Below, piece after piece: positions 1 through 13,650 of a stretch of DNA of 64,000 bases (position 1 is the stretch's first letter; each line of letters opens with the position of its first letter). The notes beneath the pieces were generated by a model. The model had not been told where the DNA came from. It was given only the letters and a program-made list of their open reading frames with translations, and did not search any database. The translations under genes were made by a program, and so were the position numbers. The DNA is from Stercorarius parasiticus (lineage: Eukaryota > Chordata > Aves > Charadriiformes > Stercorariidae): the NCBI GenBank assembly GCA_013396915.1, contig VWZL01002494.1:188849-252848 (forward strand), read 5' to 3'.

Positions 1-2467
1 GGATTAGATTCAATATTGTTTTGCACACTCTCTTCCACTGATCAGCTCAGCCTTTTCAGCTTCTGGAACTTCAAGTCTGAGTCTATTTTTCTACTTCTTT
101 TTCTCTAGAATAAGTGGAAGGCTGGAGGCTTACTCCTTAGTTATCACTTATAAAACGAACCTCACGAGAAATAGCTATCTTGGGTGCTTGTTTTGCGATT
201 ATACCTGTGAACACTGTCTTATGATTACAAATACTTTAGAGCTTTTGATGATCATAGCATTTTTTGGGGTTGTTGGGTTTTGTGTTCTTTTTTAATGGGT
301 TTGTTTTGCTTGTGATTTTGATTTTAGATTTTTGGTGGTTGTTGGTTTGCTTTGTTGTTTTTTTTTTAATAACAAGGACTTACAGCAGCCCTGTTTGAAA
401 TCTTACAGTTGTTTAATCAAGTACTGGTCTGACACTGGTGTGTTTAAAATCATACATTTCACAAAACATTTGAGCTTCTAACAATCTAAATATGATTCAC
501 TGTCTCTCAGTACTGCAGCTCCTATGTTCTAGCAGTGCTATTTATGGATAGCAGGTGTAATAATTAAGAATTAATATATACATTTTCCTATATTTCTCAA
601 TAGCTATTTGATCCAAGGATCAAAAACTCCTGTGACTACCACTGGATGCTGTTTGTATCTGAATTTTCTTATTTTGTGTTCCCTGACCTTCTCACTATTA
701 TAAGCTTTCAGATGAAGTGAATAGAATGTAGTTCTTGGTATAGGAAATAAGTGCTCTAATGTATCTGCTTCACCAGACTACCTTGAACCCACCTTGACTG
801 AAGTGGTGGGTATGTGAAAGTGTTTTCATCTCATATTTTTTTCAGTGTATCTGGAGCTGTATGAGTAATTCCACTTTTGAAATTACTAGAGATATTAATC
901 AGTTATGTAGTTTCTTCCATCTTTTTTGCATCCTGTTTAATCAATCTAATTTTTCATTAAGAGTTTTATTGCCAGTCTTTTCTAGATGCCTCTGTGACAG
1001 GACAATTGAATTCTGTCAAGTTTATTTTATATTCTGTTGACAGCTTCCCTGTGCTAATAAAGACATCTTGGAATCAATCTTTAACATTTCACTGCCTTTC
1101 TACATGAATGGTCCCAGAATCAGATTTAATATTTGACATGGTTTTGATCCACTGTAAGTAATCCATGTTTTGCAAAAAATTACAGACGTCAACATTTTAA
1201 GTTTTAGCTTCATCTTTGCATCTCTCATGTACTCTGCAGTAGGAAAGATACCCATCAGGTGATCTAAAGCTTTTCTGTGTATTTTGAGGCAAATACTGTA
1301 AGGGAAGTTCAGCTATCATATTGACTTATAATGTCTGGCTTACAATTACTCAGAGCTCAGTTCCATTGAATATATTAAGAATGTACCTCTCTCTTGCAGA
1401 TTTCTCATGGACATTTTTATGATTGTACGCTGTGTGCTGGTTTTATGCCATGTTTCTTTTTCAGCTTTATCAGTGCTTTTCCACGTGTTTCCACAAAATT
1501 GTTTTAACCTTTGCAAACTATGACCCTATTTCCAAGGCAGAAAACTGCTCAAGTCTGTTAAATTACACGTTCTGTGCATTTTTTTCCTGCAAACATAGTT
1601 TGTCTCCATTATGAAGACTCTATGGAAGTGTTCATGAATTTCCTTTTCCCTATGTACCTTTGCATTTCCATCTATTTCCAATTGACATTTTCTTGTCTTC
1701 CTACCCATACTTGTAATATGATGCAACAGTGCTCTGCAGCTTATAAAGTTCTAATTTCTTTCTTTAAAATCTTCTGGCAGTTGTCTTCTCAGTCTCTGAT
1801 CCCAGTTATGATCTGAACATAAATTAGGATTTCAGAAGCCCTCTACATACATCTGTCATTAGTTGATCTAAACGGTGATATAAATAGCTATGAAGATTTT
1901 TTCCCTTTCAAAATGACGTACAAAATAGTATATATCAAGTTTAATTTGTTCTTCACGTCTCCATAGGGCAGCCTGAAAACTGTGTCAAAAATTTTAACTT
2001 GATTTTACTGCCTTATTCAGGAAGAAGTAAGGAGGAGAGAATAAAGTACTATTTCCAAACAAGGCAGCCTGACAAAGTTTTCTTAGAAAATCTGGAGGAA
2101 AAAAAAGTTTGGAAAAAAAAGTTTAAAAAGCTGAAATTAAAAAAAAATAATAAAAACAGAGTTCTTTGCTTGAGACATTTAATTACAGACTGTTGAAGCT
2201 ATGCCAGAAAAACAATTGTGCGCTTTTTCCCTAGTTATGGCTTTCTGCTCAGTTTGCTTTTTAGTTGCTCCGGGTATCTACATGAACAGATTCAATTCTT
2301 GCTTAAATCTTTTTAGTCATCTGTTGAGTTCCTTGAGAACTCCAGTTGCAGCTGAATGTTGCTCTTCTATTTTGCTACCCACAGTTTTCATCCTTTTGTT
2401 TCATGAAGCACTGTTCTTTTTCTGCATGAACTTCTAGTGTCATGCAGGTGTAAGTATGTATACGTGA
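1..2467. other. AT-rich non-coding DNA, no gene seen
   Basis: This stretch is AT-rich with frequent stops in every frame, and I recognise no exon or RNA gene in it. Positions 255-372 are strongly T/G-biased on the + strand, with runs of T broken by GG and GTTG. Positions 2094-2160 are A-rich and contain two adjacent copies of a GGAAAAAAAAGTTT-like unit. The short open frames here (for example 1574-1816 and 1999-2196) have no recognisable motif and are the size expected by chance. Confidence 0.6.
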
Positions 2468-3322
2468 CAGGGGATGGGATGTCATCCAGAGGGACCTGGA
2501 CAAGCTAGAGAGGTTGGACCATGCAAACCTCATGAAGTTCAACAAGGTCAAGTGCAAGGTCCTACACTTGGGTCGGGACAACCCTTGTTATCAATACAGG
2601 CTGGGGGATGATGTGATAGAGAGCAGCCCTGTGGAAAAGGACTTGGGGGTACTGGTGGATGACAAGCTGGACATGAACCAACAATGTGTGCTTGCAGCCC
2701 AGAAGGCCAATTGCATCCTGGGCTGCATCAAAAGAAGAGTGGCCAGCAGGTCCAGAGAGGTGATTCTGCCCCTCTACTCTGCTTTCATGAGACCCCACCT
2801 GGAGTACTGTGTCCAGCTCTGGAACTCTCAGCACAAGAAGGACATGGACCTGTTGGCGCGGGTCCAGAGGAGGGCCACGAAGATGATCAGAGGGCTGGAG
2901 CACCTCTTCTATGAGGACAGGCTGAGAGAGTTGGGGTTGTTCAGCCTGGGGAAGAGAAGGCTCCGGGGACACCTTATAGCAGCCTCCCAGTACCTGAAGG
3001 GGGCCTACAAGAAAGCTGGGGAGGGGCTGTTTGCAAGGGCATGTAGCGACAGGACAAAGGGCAATGGTTTTAAACTAGAGCAGGGTAGGTTTAGATTAGA
3101 CATTAGGAAGAAGTTCTTTCCAATGAGGGTGGTGAGACACTGGCACAGGTTGCCCAGAGAAGTGGTGGAGTCCCCATCCCTGGAGACATTCAAGGCCAGG
3201 CTTGATGAGTCTTTGAGCAACCTGATCTAGTTAAAGATGTCCCTGCTTACTGCAGGGGGTTGGACTAGATGACCTTTAAAGGTCCCTTCCAACCCAACAC
3301 ATTCTATGACTCTATGATTCTA
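2468..3322 (+). mobile_element. CR1 LINE, 5'-truncated, well preserved 3' end
   Basis: This is a CR1 non-LTR retrotransposon copy cut off at its 5' side, which is usual for CR1 because reverse transcription starts at the 3' end. It holds the C-terminal end of ORF2 downstream of the reverse transcriptase core, followed by a short 3' UTR. The 3' UTR has the CR1 block 'ggttggactagatgacc', then 'ccttccaaccc', and ends in degenerate ATTCTATG-type octamers at about 3300-3322. The ORF2 frame is open from about 2481 to a TAG at 3228-3230, so this is one of the better preserved copies in the window. No convincing target-site duplication is visible, which is normal for CR1. The exact 5' edge is uncertain by about 10 bp. 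Confidence 0.95.
2481..3230 (+). pseudogene. CR1 ORF2 C-terminal fragment, frame still open
   Basis: About 250 codons of the CR1 ORF2 tail are open without a stop. The fragment begins with [11 protein letters not shown] just downstream of where the FADD catalytic box would lie. It continues through [56 protein letters not shown] and RLDIRKKFF, and stops after LSNLI. No AUG start or promoter belongs to it, and the N-terminal endonuclease and reverse transcriptase palm are absent, so it cannot encode a working enzyme. A later in-frame start at 2514 is TTG, not ATG. It is a retained frame in a dead copy. The open frame indicates a fairly young insertion or luck, not selection. Confidence 0.85.
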
Positions 3323-6300
3323 AGTAGTACACTCCTAGATGGTCTTTAATAGGGAGTTTGTGTGGGAGCTCATAACTACTATGAGCTTTTTATCACATAA
3401 AACCAGCAAGCTTTAAAGAGTTTGAGAAACAGAAAGGAGCAAGGACTATTTGTCTCTCATTAGGTGCCGATGGAACTGGCTTAATAACCAAAATTACTAT
3501 ACCAAAAGTTTTCCATGACTTGCATTATATCCTAATGCATACAGGACTCATTCATATGACAGTCTTAGCTGACTCACAGGTAGCTACTATTATGATTCAG
3601 TGTAGACAAAATGAAGTCTAATAATATACAATCGCAGCCTTTTGTTGTGGGTATTTCAGTGAAAAGTAATGTTTAGCTCTTGCTAAGAGCTAACATGGTC
3701 CCACAAAAAACAGCAACAACAAAAAGTATTTTCGTGAATCGGCCATTTGTGTTAAAAAGGTGGTATAACAGAGTGGTGTTGACAAGATCCATTTCAGCTG
3801 GGCGAAGACATCAGGTTTCATTTACTGATTGAACAATGACATACTATGATACAATAAATCTCTGAGCAACAGGATGGCAATGACTGACCCTACAATACGT
3901 ATATGAAAGCACATAATCTATTTTCTACATTATTGATTCGATTTGGTAAGAGTATAAGATATGACACCAGGTGGATCAGGAATCCTTTCTCAGCATTTAT
4001 CTGGAAATATTACTGGATGGAATTTCTTGTGATAGGATAGAGCAGGGAAAAGTGATGTATGAATTTCAAAAACAGGATCATAAGCTGACAGGCAATGATA
4101 GCTGTGTGCAATATTAATATATGCATCGCACATGGGGAGGTGATAAATGAGACAGCCCTGTGACAAATTGCATAGGCATGTAATAAATAAGTTTACCACA
4201 CAACTGCAATTTATCAGGTGCCTTTTGCCATTACCTACCCACTAATCCATCTCTCAGCGATTTATTTTCACAATCCAGATTCCTCAGCAGCTTGAAACTT
4301 CCTACTTCTTTTAAAGTTCAACCTGCCAAAAAAAAAATTTTCTCCTGTTCTCCCTACAGTAACTCTGCTGGAAGCACATAATGAGCTAACCTGGGCTGTT
4401 GAACATTAACAGCTTTGCTATACATGAAGATGTCCTCACCATACAATAATTCTCAGCACAGGAAATGGGCTACTGAAAATGATAGTTTCCCCCACTTCAC
4501 AATGGGCCATGTAGCTCTTTCTTCTATTAAAATCTGTTACATATATTTTTTGAACCTATTTTACATTTCTAGGTGGTTTCCTTTTGTAGTGCAGCTAGCC
4601 ACATACTGCTTCAGGTGTATTTTTGTAGATATAACAATAAGCACAATAATCAACTTCTTAAGAAATGAGACCAATTTGCTTTGCCTGCTAAACTAATGTC
4701 CCCAAGTTTATTAACATCCCTCCCCATCCCAATAAGTCTGAAACACTAACTGTTTCTAATAATAAAATATACTTCCATCTTTCACTCCTGCTTTTTTTTT
4801 TTTTTCAGTGAGGAATTACTTCCGGAAAAGCTCAAAGCCTGTATGGATTACTATTTCTATACGTGTTACCTCACAATTATTACAAGTGAATGTCATTTAA
4901 TGGGGAATGACATATTTGAAAAGGAGCTGATTTAAAAATGCTTAGGCAAATTGTAATTTTTTTCTTTTGTAAGTGAAGTGATTTTGTGAGTATGGCCTTT
5001 TTGTCACAAAATTGTAGGTCTTTTTCAGTGTGAGGTTTTTGGGGGTACTTTTTTAACATTTATAAAATTTCTCAAAGTATGGATAAATCTTATTTTTTCC
5101 ATATTGTATTTCTCCACTTTATCCAGAGGTTTGTCTTCCCCCATTTTCTGTAAGGATTCCTAGGAAGTCTGTCATGGTGCCCTGCCTGGATACACAGTTC
5201 TCTGCTGGCTTTTTATTTCCTAAATGGTATTGTGAAAGTTGACTTCAGTTTTTAAATTTGTGATAAATGTTTCAGTGTCACATTTTAAAAACTGATCGCT
5301 CCAGTTTATTGTCTGATTTATGTTCATAAAGGCCAAAAATTGCAATAATGTACCTAAAGTAAACGCTTCTAAATTACTCGTCCTGAAAGCATTTCACCTA
5401 GGCAGTCTTTAAATCTTGCAATTCAGTGTATGTTTTTTTTCTCTAACAAGTACTGTGTGTTACTGCTTACTTAAAGATGTACTGTGTCCAAATGATGGTC
5501 CATCGCTGGGATAGGGAGGTCACTCAAACTCCTGTTTGGTGGTGGTTACAATATATAGGCATTCGGCCAGCACAGTGTTAAAAGGTCGTGAAATGCAGGA
5601 AGCTTTAGTACAGGACAGAGGGAATTAATGAGGTTAATCCAAAGGGGGGTTATTCCTGATCTCTTTGCAAGCCATAGACAGGCTAAAGCTTGGCATGATT
5701 CTTGGCATACTGTTCCTCCAGTATGCCAGCCAGCCTCCATTTGGCTAGGCTGCTGTACTGTAGGCATTTTTTACTCATAGCGATACCAAAATAGCTCCTT
5801 CTGGCCAGATATAAAAATAGAACAGGGTGTGGTCTGAACTAACTTTTTCAGAGGTGTTGTGGGGTTTTTTTGGTGCTCACATAGTCCCTTTTAATTTGTA
5901 ATGTCTAGAATCAATATCCTAAATACAGTTAACTTCAGTGAGAGGTGGGCTCCAGATAGCTTTTGAAACTGTCTATAAGGATTCAAAGTCTGTAGAGTTC
6001 ATAATTCATGAGATTTAGCTATTGTAGTAACATTCTCTTTTTAAAGGCCAGTGAACAATCATAGAGGTGCAGACCTTTATGAACCCTGGGAATGCTGGCT
6101 CCTCTCCTACCTCACACATGGATTTCCTACTTTGAAACCAATGTGTGGGAGAGAAGAGACAGATTTCATTGTGATATAGTGTAGAAAACAGATGAGTTGT
6201 GTTCTCAGACAAGGAACAGAGTTGCACAGTTGTGCCCCTGTTTTAGCTTAGCCAAAAGACCAAGTGAGCTGCCTAACTTTCAGAGGGAGTATTAGTACGG

Positions 6301-8719
6301 GGAGGATCAGAAGCTCAAATCTAATCCTCGTGTCCTAGGCTGTAGTAACTGTCATACTATCCACCTTCTGTGTATTGTCAGTTGTAGATTATGAAAGCTT
6401 TCTGTGTCCCAGGATACAGCTTGGGTTTCTGTCTGTTTCTTAAGATTTGTACATATCAGAGTTGGTTTATATGGTGGCCGAGAATTTAAATAATAAGAAA
6501 CATGATCTTGAAAATAACTTATTATAGATTTCCATTAGCTCTGCTTGGGAGGGAGGAAAGGAATGTCTTTTTCTCAGTGTGCCATTTATCAGTGAGCGCA
6601 GTGGCTCAGAGCAATTTTGTGCTTTTCTCATGTCCCAGGCGTCCTCATATAGATTTTTGCTTCTGCTAGCAGGATGGAACCCTGAAATGCAACCTGATGC
6701 TTTGTCTTGATGAGCTGCTATTTATTGACTGCAAAGGTATTTGCTCTTACAGCACACGGGTAAACAGAAAGTTATGTCCTACAAAGCAATCCTTACAATT
6801 TTTTGTTTCTTTCAATATCCCATGAGCAGAAGTTCAAACTTTTTGATTAAGAACATTACATTACTGATCGAGACTCTATCTCAACAAGCTAAGCCTTAAC
6901 CATAGCTTTTGCTGAGCACTTGTGATTCCTGAGGACACTCAACAGTAGTAGAGAGAATTTTCTTGAACACCCTGAAATTATTAGCAAAGTTAGAAGAAGG
7001 ATGAGCTTCATCACCTGATTCTTTATTAAACAAAATAATTTGTGTGGAGAAGAAAATATGAAGGGTATTTATATTCAGACCCATCAAATTTTAATATCTG
7101 TAGCAATCGGTAAAATCTTATTAGTGGCATTTCAAAAGATGTCAGAGGCATCAGAACCTGTTGCTTTGGATTTGTGTCATGAAAGATGGCACCAGGATGT
7201 TCTGGGGTTTTCATGAGATTTCAGAAATCAATAATTTGTCATGTACTTTTATTATTTTTTCTGTTATTTGCAGATACTGGAAGGAACGTGACTTTGATGT
7301 GAATGAAACATGTTTAGTTTGTTCAGCTGCAGTAAACATGAGGTACATTGAGAGAAAAACAAAGCAATGCCTTCTTGTATTTTACCCTTCTCTTTACACT
7401 ACCATTATTTTAAGTGGCACAGAAAGAGTACTAAATATAGATGTTTCCTTCTTGTTATTTCTATTGAGTTGGCCAAGTTTCACCAACAGCAGCAGACTTT
7501 TATGGGGGAAAAAAAAGCAAAATTATTTTAACTGAGAAAATTTCCACTTTTACATTTCATAGCCATGCAATCCCCCAAAAAAGATCTTACTTTGACCATT
7601 TTCATTCAAATTTTCTGCAGCTATGTTTGTAACAACAAAAAAAAAATCTTATTTTTGCCGTTTCATCTAAAAAGTAGTGCACCTGATCCACTGCATAATA
7701 TGTGGACATCTGTAGTCTACAACTCATGTAATTTTTCTGATTTGGATTTTGAAGCATGAATTTGCATATATTATTTATTTCCAAGCTTCTGAACTAATTT
7801 ATATCCATGGAGGATTAGTTTCTTTATGCATAATTATTTGAACTCTAATTATTTTTTTCTATGTTGCCACCTTTTGCATTTGTTCTGTCATATGCCTTTA
7901 AAATTAATTGAAAAAGTGATGAATACTATTAATTTTTTAAAGATTAAAATAAACTTGTTTAGATAGTGAAATGTACCAAAGTACGAAGGCATGTTTTTGT
8001 GATGTTACTCCATTACATTTTTAATATACCGTTTGCTTTATATTTCATTTGGTATGCATTTTTTAAATCAAATAGATAAAGATGTTAATATCATATTTCA
8101 TGTTTTCGTACTTGTTTTGTTGATAGTACTGTAAGACAGATGAAGGGAATAATTCTGATGCATTCTGAAAGTATCTAAAGGTAATGAAGAGTTCTGGAAA
8201 ATACAAATCGATGTCTGAGTCCTTGCCCATTTAAGTGCTATTTATATGCAGTACATTTTGTTAATACTGTATTCATAATAGTGTAAAGAAGTCTTATTTT
8301 GCTGCTAGGGAGCACGGAATCAGATTTAGCATTTATTTAAGCTGCACTTCACTTTTATGACTTGGGGGTAAATAATGCATATGTGCATGAATAATTTATT
8401 TTTGGGGGGAGGGGCGTAAGGGAGCAGACTGTTCAGTTCAGTTTTAAAGACGAATCATCTGTTTAGCACTATAAAATGGTAATTTTTCCTCTCCAGTAGC
8501 ATGTGTAGAAGTACCATTTGTAGTGGAGAACAGAAAAAGATGATAGCTTGTGATGGAACACATTGACATCTCCCTTCTTCTCCTACTAGTAAAATGGCTT
8601 TTTGTATATGAGATTAGTGTGGTATTGAAGGGTTTCTTTGGGTGATACAGGAGATATAGCCACTGTAGTATCCTGTTACTTTACATACCCATTTTGAATT
8701 CTTTATGGATGATCAGCTG
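3323..8719. other. Non-coding AT-rich DNA, no gene seen
   Basis: About 5.4 kb without a feature I can support. It contains a T-run at 4792-4805 and small AC-rich or A-rich patches such as 3704-3726. The longest open frame is on + at 7161-7535 (124 codons). It spans a pyrimidine tract ending in TTTGCAG near 7274 that resembles a splice acceptor, but I recognise no protein motif and no matching donor that would define an exon. Confidence 0.55.
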
Positions 8720-9280
8720 ATCTCTCGGGGTCATCTGTGTCAACCTCTACTGAAAGCAAGACTAACTTAAAAGTGAAATCAGATAGCTTAGGGTGTTGCC
8801 CTCAAATTTTAGTGTGCTTAAGGGTGGAGATACCACAATCTCACTGAACAACCTTTCCCAGTGTTTGACCAACCTCAGTACATCTAATCAGAATTTTCTT
8901 CACTACTACTTTTGAACATTGCTTTTTTTTTTGATACAACTCTAAGAAAAATCTGGCTTCATCCTCTGTAATCACCTGTTATGCATCTGAAGACAGTGAT
9001 AAGATCTCTCCCTTAGCCTTCTTTTCTTGGCTGAACAAACCCAGCTCTCGCCATCTTACCTCATGTCCTCCAGTCCCCTTACCACTTTGCTAGGCCTCTG
9101 TTGTAACCACCCTGGTTTTACAATGTGTTTTGGTTTTTTTTATACTGTGGAGCCCAAAACTGGACATGGTACTCCAGATGTGGTCCTGTAGTGTCAAACA
9201 GAGGAGAGAAAGCGTCACTTCCCTTGACCTACTGGCTACACTTGTGCTGATACAGGCCCGTATGCAGTTGTTTCATCATT
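8720..9280 (-). mobile_element. Very old CR1 LINE relic, minus orientation
   Basis: Read on the minus strand, this is a heavily diverged CR1 3' half. On the + strand the reversed CR1 landmarks are still visible in order: 'gtgtcaacctctactgaaagc' (the 3' UTR block), 'ccacaatctcactgaacaacc', 'ccttagccttcttttcttgg' followed by 'ctgaacaaaccc', 'cctcatgtcctccagtcccc', 'cccaaaactggacatggtac', and 'cttgacctactggctaca'. Point changes and small indels are everywhere, so this insertion is much older than the other CR1 copies here. No useful reading frame remains. Both edges are approximate, and the sequence after about 9280 no longer aligns by eye. Confidence 0.88.
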
Positions 9281-12200
9281 ACAAGATACTATTTGGTATC
9301 TTCAAGATTTCTAAAAGCATCTACATTTAACTCCAAAGTTCTTAATTCAAAGTAGTACATTGTGCTCATCTTTCTGCACGAGCCATACATCGGGATGGTC
9401 CAACTTTTCTTCCTTCAGCCATATCTGGTCCTAGAGGTGATGACTTCAGACTCATTGCAGTTGTACCAGCATGAGAAGCACAACAATGTTTCCTATTGTA
9501 TCTGCAAACAACCGCATATTTAAAGCTGGAAAATATCACATCCACATGAGAAGAGGAAATGAAAAACTGACACCTGCTATGCCTGAGGATGGCAGAGCAC
9601 TAGGAAGCACTGAGTTTATGTTTGCATGGCCTAGTATGTGAGAAGTAGAAGATAACATTCACTATAGTAATTGCCGGACTCCCTTGCATGAATGTAAGCA
9701 TGTATATAAAGTAGGACCTACTTATGAACAACTGCTATCACTTCTAAAGAAAAACAAATACATTTTTAAGTAAGAACATTTGTGGATGTAGCTGATAATA
9801 CCCTTCAGGTACTAATGGACTCAGATAGTATTTTCATTTGGCAACATTTTCAAACTGCCGGGAAGTACTTTTTACACATCACATAGCATCTTAGATTTAG
9901 AAAAGTTGATTGTTGACATTTTGACAAGCTAAACACATTAATCTTTGACTGTAGAGGAGATCATAGTGTGAAAAAAAAAGAGCATGATACTTCTATTAGT
10001 GGGTGGATTATAGTGTTAATTCTGAGAGCAAGCTTCAGTACATGCTGTAAGAGAACACCCAAGGATCCTCCAAATTAGTACAGAGAGAGATCATTCCAAA
10101 CCTGTTAGAAAAAAGATGCTACTTAGTCCTTTTGGTTAGTCTGTTCTTTATAGATGCTATGTTGATAGGGCGGGGGCAGGGAGAAAGCATGGAAATATTA
10201 TATATACTAGCTCTCCGTAACAGGAGCAATACTGATTAATATCTTTGTCAATCTCATATATTGACCCATTATTCTAGCTACGTTACAATGTGGAATTCAT
10301 GGCATAATTAGTGACTTTAGCAAACAATTAGTAAATTTAGTTTACTAAATTTAATTTTGTAAATAATTAGTGAATTTAAAAAATGGGCATTCTAATGATC
10401 AGCAGACACAACAAACAGCTGAGCTTGTGAGACCGTTGTGAAGTATTTTCTATATGGTTGTCAGTATGTAAAAAATTTTAAATGTTGCATCTACTCGGTT
10501 GTGCAGTTTTGATGAATTTTGTATGCAACTATAGGCAGAGCCCTGTTTACTTTTATGATTACTGAAAAGTCAAAGGGGAGAAAAGCAGCTAGTCCTTGAA
10601 ATCAAGAGGGTGGAAAGGTGGCATATAAATTGTTTGTAGAGAAGAATCAAATACTTTTGGGTGTTCCTTGTGTGTGCTGTGGTCAGTTTACTCAAATAGA
10701 AATGTGTGCAATATCCTAATGTAACTTTTTCCATATGATAAGTCATACTCTTCTGTTATGATACAAAAAATATTATGCTTGGAACTATGCTGGCTCCTGG
10801 AGCCAGAGCTGTGGAGAAACATCAGCACAGTATGAAGCCCTGGCTAATTAGGAAGGGGTTATAATACTGCAGCTTACTTTGGAAGGAAGAGAGTGGAAAT
10901 AGCTTGGAGTATATTTTATTAGGTAATAACCAAAAGTCATTGAATTTTTATGATTATCTTTATACTTTCTTAGACAATATTTGGTTAAAATAGCAAAATC
11001 TGGAACTTCTGTTGTTTTGGGGGGTTTCCCCTTCTCTCAGCTATTGCAAAAAGATGAGTTTAAGTTCCCTAACAGTGTTGGGGTTTTTCCTGCTTTTTTA
11101 TTGCCATGAATGTTATTTGTTTCTTTGTGTCATTTGCTTAGAAAAATCTGCTTATCGGGATGTTTGTTTTGATTTTAAATATCAGAGAATTAAAATGAAG
11201 AACTTAATCTGTAAAGTTGTCAGCAGACAATAGGACTTTCTGTGATGTAGACAACCTCTGAAGAATAGACTGCTTTTAAAAACATAATCTCTGCAGGTAC
11301 GTGTTTTGCTTTGGGCGCGGGTGTTTGGATGATGCTTTGCCCTGAGGGGTTTGGATTATTATGAGCAGGAGCTCTAGCCAATCTTAAGGAACAGTGCTGT
11401 GAGGACACAGGCTTCTGCATTGTTAACGTGAGTGATGTTTTATTGCAGTTCTATTAGGCAAGTCATAATAGTGCTGCAAACCTAGTAAGGCATGGAAAGA
11501 AAACCTGTAATTGTACTAAGTCACATTGCTGCTCTGCTTTGGGCAGAGTGGCCCTTCACTGGACTATTATTTTCCGTTGCTTTAGAATGTTGTCTTGTTC
11601 CATAGGTTATAAATTTGGCAGTGAATAAACACGTCTAGGATTGGACTTCCACCTCCCTACCTTGAAGTCCTTGATTGTGCCCTTATCGCCTGCCTTGATG
11701 AATGAAATGTATGCCTCCCTAGACTGTGTCCTGTGCAAGTCACAGCCCTCCAGCTTCCTACAGGATTTGGCTATTAGGATTACTCTATGTACAGACTATT
11801 TTGTCTATTTTCTGCTAGTTTTTCTTTGGCCCTAAATGGAAAAAATTCCATGCCTCAGAAGTTTGAAACACAGATTAGAATCCTGCAGCATTTTTTAATG
11901 CATGTGCTCTTTTAGCATAATGAAAGCAACTTACTTGAACCTAAATATGCATGTAAAAATCTGCATTTGTCTGTTATAACCCCAAAAGAACCAAATTGTA
12001 ACTGTTAGAGAAGTAAGCTAGTCCATTTCCCTGCCCCAAAGTTTGAACAGCTGTACATAAACTATTTGACAGGTGTTTGCTTAACCTATTTCAAAAATTC
12101 TTTATCATTTAATTACTTTACATTATATGTGGGTCTCTTTGGAGTTGTTTTTATTTCTGCCAGCACATCTGGAAGGGCTTTCTTCCTTTTTAATTTAATT

Positions 12201-13650
12201 GCTTCTTTTTCTATCATTAAAGGCAAATTTGAATGTCCCTTAATGAAGAACCATCAGTGGAGGAAGTGTTAATTGTTTGATTTCTTTAGAAAAGATCCAC
12301 TGAGCAAAATCTCATAGTCCAAATTTTCTTAAAAAGAAAAAATGGTATATAAATATGAAGAAAACTCTCTTCAAAACACTTATCAATTACCTCTATTTCA
12401 AAATGATTTACATAATTCTTAGCTTCAAACTTGGACAATTCAGTTACTCATGCTCTTCAAATGTTTCAGACATATTCTAGCCCTTTTTTTGTGTTTAAAC
12501 CAAGGATACTCATACCTTGTTTTCTTTTTATGTTTCATCTGCTTCGCAAAACCAGTTTTATTATTTCCTCCAATTAAGCACATCTTTCTGCCTTAGTCTC
12601 TTTATTTTCAATGTGGGGAAAAGGGGGAAAAGTCCTTTATGCTCTGCCATCTCTCAGCTTTGAAGCACTGCCAAACTTCTACTTCAAAGCTGTTTCGAGG
12701 CTTCAGCTTTGTCACAAAACCATCATGTACAAAGCTTTTAGCAACCCACACAACAGGGTGCGTTTTTTTAAGTATGACTTTATTACTGAAGAAAGGTTAG
12801 CTCTGGTGATTCCATAAATTATCTGAAAGTATAAACTTCTCTGCAATATATAGGAATATCTTCACACAATACTGTTGACTGGAAAATGATTCAGATTCAG
12901 AAAATCATCAGATTAAATTACACAAAAGTGATTATGTTATATGCTGAAAATTATTTTTACTGTGTAGTTTTCCATTTGACTAGTATTCTGTTTCTAAGCA
13001 TCAGAAAGTGATTTTGAAGAAAGGTAATCAATACTCCAAAAGTTTTTGTGATGTTGATCAAAAATCCTAAGAAATTTCACTGGGATTTTTAAAGTCATAA
13101 CTATTCTTTTATACTTAGATGCATGCGTATGTAAAGAGATCACATATATCAGGTTTTAAACATTCAAATTAAATTTTATAAGCATATTAATAAAGTTAAT
13201 GCAGAGAACAAAAAATATATTGCTTATACTCCAGGTAGATATATGTAGATATGTGGATTGTGATCAGCTCATTCTTACTGGAGAAGAAATCCTTCATGAG
13301 GGAAAATTTTATGTTCACATAACTGACTACACATAGCAATAAATTGCGCAGGGTCTGACTTAGAGGTCTGAATGATTTACAGTATATACCCCGGCAGCAT
13401 AATCTGTAGTTTGACACCAGTTTGGCTTTGTGGAGCTTTTCCTAGTGCAAGAAGCCCAACTTGGTTTTGACCACAGACATACTCTTAACACTTAAAACTA
13501 AATACTATAGTATGTAGTTGGACTTGGTCAGAAAAAGAGCTGAGAAGAAAAAATATGATTCTTCACCATGAACTTTATGAGTTTTATTAGGTTGTTTGGT
13601 TATGTTTTTAGAAGTGGAATCTAAATTTTTTATTTTTTTTTTTCTATTTA
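9281..13650. other. Non-coding AT-rich DNA with an AT palindrome cluster
   Basis: No gene or known repeat recognised. At 10303-10378 there is a cluster of AATTAGTRA-TTTA-type units in both orientations, including a perfect 10-bp inverted repeat with a 2-bp centre at 10332-10353. Short open frames at 11012-11233, 11641-11835 and 12066-12272 show no motif. A T-rich tract at 13625-13645 directly abuts the 3' end of the next CR1. Confidence 0.55.

Noticed and set aside
2562..2972. 136-codon open frame on the minus strand and other frames antisense or out of frame to CR1 copies
   Set aside because: They are shadows of CR1 ORF2 in other frames. The same kind of frames appear opposite the 22 kb, 42 kb and 49 kb copies.
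7262..7320. Pyrimidine tract ending in TTTGCAG followed by an open frame, resembling a splice acceptor
   Set aside because: Such tracts are common in T-rich DNA. No donor, no recognisable protein and no neighbouring exon supports it.
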